From Oikopleura dioica (taxonomy: Eukaryota; Chordata; Appendicularia; Copelata; Oikopleuridae), in the NCBI GenBank assembly GCA_907165135.1, contig OU015567.1, positions 13,087,001-13,151,000 of the forward strand: a stretch of DNA of 64,000 bases, in the 5' to 3' direction. Under the pieces are notes generated by a model, which searched no databases, was not told the DNA's origin, and saw nothing but the letters and a program-made list of their open reading frames with translations. This document shows, in pieces, positions 47,717 to 57,798 of this stretch. Position 1 is the first letter of the stretch. Each line of letters opens with the position of its first letter. The translations under genes and the position numbers were made by a program.

Positions 47717-48177
47717 CAGGGTGGCTATTTTGGATTTGGGGGTTAGTTGGAATTGGATTGGATCCAATCCAATAAGGTTTGGATGGAATTTGGATGGCCA
47801 GGGTACCGGATTTTGTTGGGGAAAATTGGGCAATTGGGGGAAATTGGGGAATTGGATCCAATAAAAAATATATCGCTAAACTATGCAAAGAAGGGTCATT
47901 TTCATAATGAAAATGAGAAATTTCGGATAAAAAATCATTGTTTTGGCTATGTTGACCCTCCTTTTGGATAAAAACTTACTGTTTCCCTTCTTTTCAAAGA
48001 GATAAAAGCCTTGGAAAAATTGGAAATCCAATTGGATCTAATTGGAATTGGGGATTTTTGGGTAATTGGGTAATAATTGGGTTGGATTGGATTTTGGATG
48101 GATAGTTCCGGCTCAAAATTTATTGGATGGAAATTGGATGGCCAGACCCCAAAATTTTGTCCAAAATAGCCACCCTG
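47717..48177. mobile_element. Non-autonomous hAT-type MITE
   Basis: 461 bp with ends CAGGGTGGCTATTTTGGA and its reverse complement, flanked by a perfect 8-bp duplication GGTACAAC (47709-47716 and 48178-48185). The interior is built of many TTGGATCCAAT-type palindromes and short GGAATTGG repeats; no coding capacity. Downstream of PSMA2. Confidence 0.92.
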
Positions 48178-48437
48178 GGTACAACCAAACTCACTTTTAG
48201 CTATTTCTATATTCTCAACAATTTTTGGGCTCACGATTCATTAGTTAACAATCCTCGAAGTTCACCGAAAACTGTTGCTCTGAGCAAATTGATAAAAACA
48301 TGTACTTGTAATGAAACACAGCGTTGAAATTGAATTGAAAAGCTACCGATTGCTTTCAATGTGTATTTCTATGCATGAGATCTTTTGGTAGCTTCATGAG
48401 TTTTTTTTTTATTTGCAAATATGGGCCCTCTGTTGAC

Positions 48438-48841
48438 CAGGGTGGAACGTTGGGACCGGGCAAGTCGGGCAAACCGGGCAAAAAATCGGGCGGGCGGGCA
48501 AATCGGGCGGCTCAAGGCTCGATTTTACGAGGTAAAATCGGGCAGTCGGGCAGAAATCGGCGCCCGGGAAAAAGTCGGCGCCCAGAAGAAAAAATGGCAT
48601 CTAAAGGGACATAAATACTGGAATTTTATTTAAAACGTCCGGTTTCGGTTCTCCATGAGTGCCCTTCTTCCTTCGGGATACAAAATAATGCTTTTTCTTC
48701 AATAAATTTACATATTTTTTGGTTTGGGGGTTGCCGAAATTTCCGGGCAAAAGTCGGCGCCCGGGCAAATCGGGCGGGCAAAAAGTCGGGCGGCAATCGG
48801 GCGGCCAAATTCAATTTTCTTGCCCCAACGTTCCACCCTGC
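48438..48841. mobile_element. Non-autonomous hAT-type MITE with CGGGCAAA repeats
   Basis: 404 bp with ends CAGGGTGGAACGTTGGG and its reverse complement, flanked by a perfect 8-bp duplication CTGTTGAC (48430-48437 and 48842-48849). The subterminal regions are tandem GC-rich units around TCGGGCGGGCAAA on both sides, in inverted orientation. No transposase. Confidence 0.92.
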
Positions 48842-48849
48842 TGTTGACT

Positions 48850-50410
48850 TCTAAAAGCAGGCTTTTTTCTGCAGAAATCAAGGAAGAGAACCCCTGATCC
48901 AGGGCGAAGGATCGCTGACAGATGTTGATGGATAAATGATTTAAATTTCTTGCAGCAGGTTGCATGGTTTGATGGACATTGTCGGCATCTTTACGTCCTA
49001 ATTAATGTTCAACTATCGATTTGAGGTGCTCTCCAGTGGTCACAACGATTTTGCTCCAGAAGGCCCTCCCTTATTGTAATTATTTATGTCTGGATAGGGG
49101 CGCCACGTCCGCCACTCCTCACTTTTAAAATTACAAATCTGATTAACTTGACAAGCCAAACTTTTCGAATTCCTGAACTTTTATTCCTTCAAAAATGAGC
49201 TCGGTCGCTCTCATAAACTTGGAAAACTTCGCAATCGAAGAACTACAGGTGACAGGAGATTTGAAGAGTCTGTTCCGAAAGAGAATTCTAGGGCAAAATC
49301 CCGCTCTTGAAAGTGATGAGAGAAGAACAACTTGGAAATCCAAAGATAAATGCAGAGACAGAATTTTCAACAGAGCTGCATAAAGTCCTGATTTTCAGGA
49401 AGCGATTTGATCATTAGTAGCTATGGTTTTTAACTCGTCGGTACCTTGAAAATCCGATGAAAAATACGAACCGCTTTAAGAATATTTGCATTAATTATCG
49501 GTAAAATAACCTACTTTGGTTTTTATTTCTTAAATCTCTAACCTGATAAACTGTTTAACCTAATCGTATTTACCTAGTGCCGGCAATATTCCTTTTTCTC
49601 AGGTAAAAAAATCGGTCCTTTTTAACTGCTATTTTCCAATCAGCCTTGCTTTCCTGGTCGTCGATTGGGGAGGCTACCTGAAGGCAAAGTTTGCTCCTTA
49701 TTCCTCAGAAACGACTATGGTAAGAGAGCTACTGTAAGTGATGATTTGACGATTTGAAGTTACGAAGTCCTGCGAAGCTTCCAAAATCCCGTCGAATGCG
49801 GTGCGAAACAATGTGTTAATATTTCATGCAAATAAAGCTTACTTTAACTTAGAAGTTCTTGTACTTTTGAGAGATTTAATAAATTATGCAGTTCCTTGCT
49901 AGTTAGGGGCCGAAATGGTACCATTTCGCTCATTAGAAAAAGGTTTAACAAGGACAGACTCGTGCTCAATAAGCAGGGCGATAGGGAAAAACTGTAGGTG
50001 TCCGATAGTAATCCGATAAATCATCGGACTTTTTAAATTCTAACTTGCAGATTGAAACCATATAATGACGCTTAGACTTTCAGGAAAGAGCTGAACTATT
50101 TTTCTTAATAATTTGCTCCTCAGAATGATAATTAGTTGATTGATCCCACTGAAGAATGTTCTCCGAAGAAACTTCTGTGAAAAAATCCAAAGAATGGAAA
50201 AAATACTCAAATGAGTCATTTTGGCGCGCGTATCGCGTGGGCGAAGTCACGCTGGCAAATGAGCGCGGTGAATATTTCAAATCGGAAACTCCGGAGTTCT
50301 TTTCGATTTTTTGGCCCCATGGGGTGTGTTCTGTAGAGAAAAATTGTTACTGTAAATAACGAAGTGAAAGAGAATGGATCGAAAAGTGAAAAAACCGTTT
50401 GATTTTAGAC
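48850..50410. other. Intergenic region with unassigned short frames
   Basis: 1.56 kb between the last MITE and RPL39. Open frames 49195-49383 (MSSVALINLENFAIEEL) and 50156-50359 are the most protein-like but show no known domain and no convincing exon partners. A TTTGATTTTAG acceptor ends two bases before the RPL39 ATG. Confidence 0.45.
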
Positions 50411-50716
50411 ATGGCGGCTCATAAATCCCTCCGCAACAAGCTCATCCTCGCCAAGAAGCAGAAACAGAACCGACCTGTTCCCACTTGGTTCCGGTAAGTC
50501 CAAATTTTATTATGAAAAAAATTTATCAATATTACTCGAGAAAAATAGTCGCTGGAAAATCAATTCTCTTGATCAAAAAGTTTATTTTCCGAGGAAATCT
50601 TCGCTTTCTCATTTTCCATAGAGATCAACTGTTCTGCTTTCAGATTCAAGACCGACACCAACATCCGGTACAACGCCAAGCGACGACACTGGCGACGATC
50701 CAAGATTGGCTTGTAA
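50411..50716 (+). CDS. RPL39: 60S ribosomal protein L39
   Basis: Two exons (50411-50493 and 50644-50716) split by a 150-bp intron give 51 residues, the family's standard length. [20 protein letters not shown] and [16 protein letters not shown] match L39 almost throughout. It lines the nascent-peptide exit tunnel. A TTTTAG acceptor lies two bases before the ATG, and POLR3F follows after 202 bp, so these genes probably share a polycistronic transcript. Confidence 0.97.
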
Positions 50717-50918
50717 ATTACTCGCGGCCCAACCCTCTGGAATCGCTCTTTCTCCGAGCCAGTTCTTTTTCTGTTGCTCTCTGAACCAGTCGACTCCTAT
50801 AAAAACACCCTGCTTCTATCTACTGAGTTGATGATGAGTTGATTCTCTGTCTCTGCTTATGGATGGAAGCAGATGATAAAAAATAATCTTTTTGTATTTA
50901 TTTTCGCTGCTTATAGAA

Positions 50919-51926
50919 TGGAGATTAAAAAGGAACCATCGTTAGACTTCGTTCAATCGGACAAAATGCGTAAAGAAGCGGCGATTCTCGCTCTGATCAA
51001 AAGCGCCGGAGGAAAGCCCGTTCGCGATGAGGAGCTCCAAAAGGCTGTCCAGACATCTCCATCATGGATAGAGCGAATATCATCAACGAGCTCGTCATGG
51101 CGAACAAAGTCGAACTTGCCAAGGCGAAGAATGGGTCCATGGCGTATTCCTACAAGGACGAAATTAATATTCCGTCGATTGTTTCTGCGTCCGAAGAGCC
51201 AGTTTACAGGTGATTTTAAATTTTCCCCATTATTTATCCCCCGATTCCCCTATTCTCCTAAAAGCTGATTTAGGCTTATCGCGGAAGGAAAAAACCTAGG
51301 AGTCCTGAAATCCGAAATAATGGCTCAACTAGACGTAAAGAAGAAAGATTTGACGCGCACCCTTGACGAGTTTGAGAAAAAGAAGCTGATCAAGAAAGTT
51401 GGAACGCCGAAGCAAAAGTACTTCCTGTACGACGTAACGCCCGATCATACAGTCACTGGCGGTGCGTTTTACGACAACGACAGATTTGACAAGGAACTTG
51501 TCGATGGAATCACTCATATTCTCAAGCCTCATCTTCGGCAAATCATGGGTAGGTGCTTTTCAGAACTTCTCTTTCATACAAAATTTTGAAGATGCCCAAA
51601 AAGCGACAGAAGGACATCCAGCTCTGCTCTTCCGCGCTGCGAGTGTGACTCCAGGTCAAATTGCCGACTGGTTGAATGAAAAACGCTTCGTCAAATTTCT
51701 CCTGACAGAAACCGATTGCCGCCAGTTGCTCGACGCTCTCGTTTTGGAAGGCTTTGCTGACCGAAGAGGCGACGAATACCACGCTACCTTGACTGACAAG
51801 CCTCTTGTCGCCGCTGGACTTTCCTTCACACCGTGTGGCGTCTGTCCTTTGGTGGAGCAATGCCGACCGGGAGGACAAATCTCGCCCGAGACCTGTATCT
51901 ATCTCGACGAATTGCTTGAGTGGTGA
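50919..51926 (+). CDS. POLR3F: RNA polymerase III subunit RPC6 (RPC39), with apparent frame break
   Basis: Winged-helix repeats followed by an Fe-S cluster domain: KKLIKKVGTPKQKYFLYDV, then VTGGAFYDNDRF (human VTGGAWYSDQDF), and FTPCGVCPLVEQCRPGG with ISPETCIYLDE at the end (human APCGLCPVFDDC). RPC6 helps open promoter DNA and contacts BRF1. The N-terminal frame (RDEELQKAV) and the continuing frame (PDISIMDRANIINELV) are offset by one base within 51043-51049, with no room for an intron. Either a 1-base sequence error or a real lesion. Acceptor CTTATAG precedes the ATG. Downstream introns are GT-AG. Confidence 0.9.
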
Positions 51927-52086
51927 AATCCCCATCGACTTGTATTTCTGTATTTATTCACTGTAAATAGCTGCTTTAAAAATTTTTCACTGCCTTTTGC
52001 CTTCAATAAGATCTCATTGTTTGGATCTTAGCTCAGGTCACTTATAGCTTCCTTTTCAGACGATTTAAAAAGGATTTCAACCAAAA

Positions 52087-52456
52087 ATGTCCGCTGAATT
52101 GGCATGCACCTACGCCGCTCTCATCCTCAACGATGATGGAGTCGACATCTCTGGTGACAAGATCGCCTCCCTCCTCAAGGTATTTTCTTTCCTTCTCGTC
52201 TCCCTATTCTTATTTATTTTTCAAGGCCGCCAACGTCGATGTTGAGCCATTCTGGCCCGGACTTTTCGCTGGTGCCCTCAAGAACTGCGACGTCTCCGAG
52301 TTGATCTCCAACATCAGCTCCGGTGTCGGTGCTGGACCCGCTGTTGCTGGTGGTGCTGCCGCCGCCGGTGGTGCCGCTGAGGAAGCCAAGGAAGAGGCCA
52401 AGAAGGAGTCCTCCTCCGAATCCGAGGAAGACATGGGCTTCGACATCTTCGGATAA
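52087..52456 (+). CDS. RPLP1: 60S acidic ribosomal protein P1
   Basis: Two exons (52087-52179 and 52226-52456) split by a 46-bp intron encode 107 residues. [20 protein letters not shown] is the P1 N-terminal dimerisation helix. An Ala/Gly hinge follows, and the C-terminus [10 protein letters not shown] is close to the invariant stalk tail EEDMGFGLFD. P1/P2 dimers form the ribosomal stalk that recruits elongation factors. It lies 161 bp after POLR3F with a TTTTCAG acceptor between them. Confidence 0.96.
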
Positions 52457-52701
52457 TTCTCAAAATAAAAGCCATGCCAGTAGGCAGGAAAAAAACCTCT
52501 CTTCTCAAAGGAGATCATTTTGATCGTTCTTTTTGGTTATATTTTATTCTTGCAGGGAAATTTTAAGCAAAGGGATAAAATATTTGAAAAGTTGAGCAGG
52601 AAAAGTAGAGTGAATCACAGGCACTTCCGCTTTTATGTTGAATCGCGTGAAAATATGAGATGAGATACTCAGATGATCTCAGAAGACAAATTTAATAAGC
52701 A

Positions 52702-54332
52702 ATGGACAGTTTACGCATCTCCAAAAGAGAGGCCAGTCAGTTCTTAGGCAGAGACAGACGAGAAAATACGAGAAGTCACTTGGAAGAGGGTTCACTTTTT
52801 AGCAACAACGATAATCTAGGTTAACTAAACTCACTTTCGAGCATTCAATTTGACCTGTTTTATTCCAGAGCGGGAATGTCTCGAAGAAAAATGCTCGCTC
52901 GCAGAGTTGAATGAGGTTTACGAGAGTGACAAGGGACCACAGTTTCAAAAGGGGCTGTATACTGCTGCGCGGGAGTATCTTGAAAACCTCCATCTTGTGG
53001 AGCAGCGATCATGTGCAGAGCATATCCATGTTGTAGACACGAGACACCAAGTAGATGGGATGTACTACGCTGTTTATGATTACACTATTTCCGCTGTGAA
53101 TACCTACTTGAAGCCGTTCATCTATCAGCACGCGACGATTCCTCAACTTGCTCTAGTTCTCTGCTCCGGTAAGAAAATCAAATCGTTTTACTCAATATTA
53201 AATCCTTCAAGATGATGTGGACCAGTCATGTAAATGGCGCTTCGTGAATACGAAAACTCAGAAGTGCACAAACAGGTGCTACTCAACCCGGCCAGGCGTT
53301 GAGTTTTGCCCAAGCTTTGACTTTTCCAACTTCGGGTACCCTTACAATAATCCTGGATCTCTAACACTTGAGAAAGTTAACTACGTTTCAACTTCGATCC
53401 CTTGCTGGCAGAGTCATGGAACCTCCCACCAAGGTTGGTCAATAAAATGATTCCTTAATCGAAATTCTAAAGGGTGCAAATGCAACCACGAAACCCGTGT
53501 TTGTGAAAGACAGTTGCTCCTGTACAACACGCTCTGGAATCGCTGCGATCATAACTGCAAGGCAGCTTCCGGATGCAATGACTTCAAGCATGCATTCTGC
53601 TGCTCCGAAGAACAGGGCAATACCAGTTGCCCTCCGGAAATGAATCACCATCTCGGCTCTGGATACAAATTCGTCTATCCCCGTAAGCACATTAAGCATA
53701 TTTAATAAAATCTAATTTTCAAAGTCTACTGGTCTGAGTGGTCTCCGTGTCCCGATGACAATAAAGACGATTGCCGAGTCTGTGTAAATTCGGAAGAGAA
53801 CAATCGCAAGTGCGGTGATAACCTTCGACGACGAGGCGAAAAAAAAACGAGCTCCCATTTCAATGCGGATAGAAACTCTTACGTAAGATTTATAGTTGCA
53901 TATGGCACGTTTTCATTTGAAACTTAGAACTATCTTTCAAACCTCCGAAACCTAAACGAAGAGTATCTGGATATTCCCCCTAAAAGTGCTTACGTTTCTC
54001 CGCTAGGTAATCGTCCTTTTCAACCATAACTTTCATTTTTATCGTTTGTCTAGCTTACACAATCCCAATAATTCTCTTCGTCATCATTCTTTGCCTCGGA
54101 ATATTTCTGGTGAATCGCTTCTATCGACGATCCAGAGTCAGGTACAGTTTATCCTTTCTTCCCTCTTCCGAGCATATTCAGTTCAATAAGAGATAATCCG
54201 TCCCAAACATTTGAGCGACCTACTGGCAATCCTTTCGCAATCAACGAGCGCCGATTTAGCGCAAGTCTTCCACACGGCGGCTCACAAGACTTTCGACTTG
54301 AACCTGTTAGACTTCCTCCTTCATTCAAATAA
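52702..54332 (+). CDS. Transmembrane gamma-carboxyglutamate (Gla) protein
   Basis: Exon 1 (52702-52789) joins exon 2 (52869-53168) to read SKREASQFLGRDRRENTR and then ERECLEEKCSLAELNEVYES. That is a gamma-carboxylase recognition propeptide (Ala, Leu and the RxRR cleavage site) followed by a Gla domain with Cys-Cys loop. Cys-rich extracellular segments follow, including WSEWSPCPDDNKDDC, reminiscent of a thrombospondin type 1 start. Then come a membrane span (PIILFVIILCLGIFLV), a basic stop-transfer, and a short tail ending RLPPSFK at 54332. The signal peptide is not in exon 1, so an upstream exon is missing. Likely a vitamin K-dependent membrane receptor or adhesion protein. Confidence 0.8.
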
Positions 54333-54441
54333 TAAATTAATAAAACAAACAAATAACGCTTTATTCTACATAAAACCAGAATGTATCTCGTGTCCACTTG
54401 CAGGAATCGTATATTCATCTATAGTTGGAGCTCATTATTTT

Positions 54442-54810
54442 CTAAGTGAAGTCATTTTTGATCATTTTGAGCCCCATAACTTCGGAGCCTTGCACGATCC
54501 AGCGCTTTTTCTTGTGGCAGTATGATGCTATTTTGTACTCCTTCTCTTCAGCTCTCGTTTCACGGAAGAAGACAACGAGGAAGTACCAGACAAGGAATAG
54601 AATGCAACTGACATCGATTATTGGCAAAGCAGGCTGAATTTGGCCTTTGCATTCGTTCAAGAAATAATCCTACTTTTATGAGGCGGTAGACATTAGATGT
54701 GATCAACTCAGCTGCCCAGCAGAAGTCAAAGAATTCATAGAAACAGAAAAGAATAAAAAATCGTAGAGTGACTTTTAAAGGATCATTTGCGATAAATACG
54801 CAGTTATCCG
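54442..54810 (-). CDS. Small multi-span membrane protein, 5' end unresolved
   Basis: Two minus-strand exons (about 54810-54674 and 54633-54442) join in frame across a 40-bp GT-AG intron. Hydrophobic segments FFILFCFYEFFDFCWAAEL and VSCILFLVWYFLVVFF look like transmembrane helices. The C-terminus is polar and basic (CHKKKRW). An upstream exon is needed because a stop lies just before the first segment; 54850-55010 has acceptor-like and donor-like sites but I could not resolve it. Family unknown. Convergent with the Gla gene. Confidence 0.5.
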
Positions 54811-55513
54811 TTTACATAAATGATCCCTTTATGTCCCGATTTTCGACCATACAAAGCGAAGTCGCTAAATTGTCATTTTTATTATAAAAAGTTGACAAGG
54901 GTTACCTTTGGGACATTCAGATGATGCTCAAAATCTCTCGTGAGAATCGTACATGGACTAAAATTCGACAATTAAAATGAGCAGACAATAAGAAACTGGA
55001 AATACATTTTGTAAGGCTCATCTCTGTCCATTCCAGGTTTTGGAGGAATGGTCATCTTTACGATTTTCTTTTGTGTCTCTTTATCCCCCTTGACTTTTTC
55101 TAAAGGTGAAAGACTCTCGAAATCTGCTGATCTTGAGCTCATTCAGTGCTCAAAAATCGTTACTATCGATGAATATCTTCCTTTTTGATGCTTCAGAATT
55201 GACAGAAATCATAGTGGTCTATGAAATCATAATGGACAGGATAACCAAGGATTTAATTGATTGTCTTTCATATCAGGCTAAGCATATTATTCAAGCTAGA
55301 AAATTTTCGCCTACCTTAACCTTAGCTTACTAAGTTGAACCTAGCGAGGAAAATTTGCTCAAAGATAATCATCAAACCATCTGCAAAACCAAAAAGCGCC
55401 CGGTTGGAGTCCAACCTTCCAACTGTATCAGTATCTGGCGCCCTCTTCTGAGCGAACCCCCGCATATATACGCTCCGAGACGAGGGATCCGCAGAAAAAC
55501 AAGTGCAGCAAAA
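54811..55513. other. Divergent upstream region
   Basis: About 700 bp between the minus-strand membrane-protein gene and the RING gene. It probably contains the first exon of the former (54850-55010). Short open frames on the plus strand show no domain. Confidence 0.4.
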
Positions 55514-56645
55514 ATGAAAAGGTCCGGGAGTTTTGAAGAATCCATCGGCATTCCCGAATCTTCATCAACACCAAAAAAGCTAAGAATTAAGAAACCAGAC
55601 GACTTCGAACTTGTTCACCCCGATTCCGTCACATCCTACGGACAGTTTGGAAAATGCGTTGGACCTGAATGCGACGGGTAAGAATTAAAGGATAATATTT
55701 AATTTAAATGAAGAACTTAAAATCATGACTTATGCTACTGGCTTTTTAGAGTACCCGCAAAGACAGTCGAAATCAACGACGAGAGACTATGCGTAGAGTG
55801 CGTGAAAAAGAAGCATGGCCACAGATTTCTTGACAGAACATTCGACAAGACCGACGCGGAATTCAAATGCCCAGCTTTCAATACCGACGGAAGCTGTAAG
55901 TCGGAGAGAATCTCTTTCCGCGAATTCTACCTCGGATCTTGCTGTGAGCAAGCTTCTAAATGGTTGACAGAGAATGAAAAAGGTAATAAAAATCAGAAGT
56001 AAAATTCTTAATATAATTTAAGCGAAGAGAAAGAAGCTCGAGGTAGTCAAAACTCTCCATGCAGAAATCAAGCAAGAGAAAATCGAGGCAAAGATCAAAT
56101 TTGACGAAAAGGCGAAAATCATCAAGCGTAAGGAGCAAAATCGAGAAGTACTCAAGAGAGAAGTAGAGGCGGCTATGAAAAAGCTAGAGGAAGCAGAAAA
56201 AGAACTTGCGGACGAAAAGAAAGCTCAAGAACCGATGGAGAGAACGCTGGAAGACAAAGTTCGAGAGGTGAACATGGTTGTGAAGCGCTACAAGCAGCTT
56301 TCTTACGAGTACCATGAGGTCACAGGCGAAGAGGACATCAAAGAAGAAAAAAAGAAAACAGGTAGCTTAACTCTTTCTAAAAATATCTATTCCAATATTT
56401 TTTTAGGTTTTTTCGACTTCTGTCGTGTTTGTAAGGAAGAGTTCACTGAAGAATCCCACGGTTGGTTTAGCGTCCATCGAGTGGTGCTTCGACGATGCGG
56501 TCATGTTGCCTGCCACAGATGCCTCGTAAATATCCTCGATCCCACGGATGACGACTTCCCATACGAAGACAGGGGACGGTGTCCTACCTGCAAACAATCT
56601 TTCGGAGAGGAATGTTTGGTCGACATATACTCGTTCGACCAGTGA
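55514..56645 (+). CDS. RING-type E3 ligase-like protein with coiled coil
   Basis: Four exons starting MKRSGSFEESIGIPESSSTP. An N-terminal Cys-rich part (CVGPECDG, CVECVKKKHGHR, further Cys pairs) may bind zinc. A long charged coiled coil follows (AAMKKLEEAEKELADEKKAQ). The C-terminus is a RING finger: FCRVCKEEF, then RCGHVACHRCLVNI and CPTCKQSF, the C3HC4 order. RING domains recruit E2 enzymes for ubiquitin transfer. The family is not identified; domain order resembles TRIM-like proteins reversed. The gene's 3' flank is similar to the flank after the small ORF at 56902. Confidence 0.82.
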
Positions 56646-56901
56646 ATGACTTTCGAAAATACTGCAACTGATACACTAACACTGTCAAAGACCATTTGCC
56701 CTCTATGCTGCATAAATTATGCATCAACCATTGATTTCGGACTCAAATTTACTAACATCTCGTATTTTGAATAAATTTGATTAGCCAAAACTCGGCAAGT
56801 ACCGGATTATGATTGTGATTACGCTTCGTTGAAAAGGAAGGAGTTTCTTCCGATTAAATTTCCATCTAATAAATGGTCGGAAATGGACTTGAATTAGAAC
56901 A

Positions 56902-57117
56902 ATGACCACTGTAGAGAAGATGGGTGGATCTACTTCTTTAAAAATTAAAAATCAACAAATGGGTAAATCTTATGAAGCAACTTTCCTGTTCTTTCCGATT
57001 ATATTTATCGTCGCTGTGCTGGTCATCATATTTTACCTACTTTGCTGTTGCTACAAGAAAATCACGAACCATAGAAGGGAAAGATACTCAAGAGGAAATG
57101 CCAGTGAAAATGTTTAG
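56902..57117 (+). CDS. Small single-pass membrane protein (possible)
   Basis: 71-residue open frame. Polar N-terminus, a strong membrane segment (FLFFPIIFIVAVLVIIFYLL), then CCCYKK and a basic tail, a plausible type III/tail topology with palmitoylation-type Cys. No intron or domain. The 3' flank repeats the 3' flank of the RING gene. It may be a real small gene or a chance frame. Confidence 0.42.
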   Translation: MTTVEKMGGSTSLKIKNQQMGKSYEATFLFFPIIFIVAVLVIIFYLLCCCYKKITNHRRERYSRGNASENV

Positions 57118-57798
57118 ATAGAGCTCTTTTGCATCAATCATTAATTTCGGACCCAAATTTTCTGACAAATAAATTAAAATTTTTTCCGAGTTATTTTATT
57201 CGAAATTATCTGAGACAAGAGTAGCTATCAGATGAACGCCGCTAATACAGTAGATGACTGTATGATAATGGTTGCCTGACCTTGAGACAGAGTGAGAGGG
57301 TGCTCGGGCCAATAAGCGAGGGGCGAGGGTGGCTTTCCAATTCAGCGCTCTCCCGAGTCCGCCTCTTGTTTTCAACTCGAACTGCGCTGCTTTTCAGATT
57401 CCGAGAACTGTTTCGCTACTGAAGCAAATTTGGCCGCAGAGATTTTTCTTCCGGAAGAATTTCCTTGCTCTACAAACTTGTGAAAAAACAGATGATTCTT
57501 CGAACTTTTTATTCTTTATTTTTAATTAATTTCTGATTTTTTTACTAAAATATTTTAGAATTAAAATTGTCGTCTATAGCATATCAATTAATCCATGTAT
57601 AAATAGAAAATTGATAAAATCTCAAAAATAGCAAGTTCAAGAGCCACTTCCGTCTCAAAACTGGGGCTAATCCCTGTATTTTTCAATTATCGAGATTTCT
57701 CCAGTACGATCAAAGTCAATTTCAGACTGTGTGTATTGTTGCTGCGCAAGAAGCACTTACGAAAGAGGGTTGAGTTTTTTCCTGCACCGAGTAATTGT
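57118..57798. other. Upstream region of the antizyme gene
   Basis: 680 bp. The GC-rich block at 57280-57370 looks promoter-like. The 60 bp before 57799 is open in the antizyme ORF1 frame and follows a TTTCAG acceptor, so part of the ORF1 coding region may extend here. Confidence 0.45.

Noticed and set aside
47710-48850. Tandem GC-rich or palindromic repeats as a CRISPR array or minisatellite
   Set aside because: They are interior parts of two MITEs with defined TIRs and 8-bp target duplications, and the genome is eukaryotic.
49143-49383. Gene at 49195 (MSSVALINLENFAIEEL...)
   Set aside because: Short, no domain, no credible exon partners, and similar-length frames occur by chance on both strands here.
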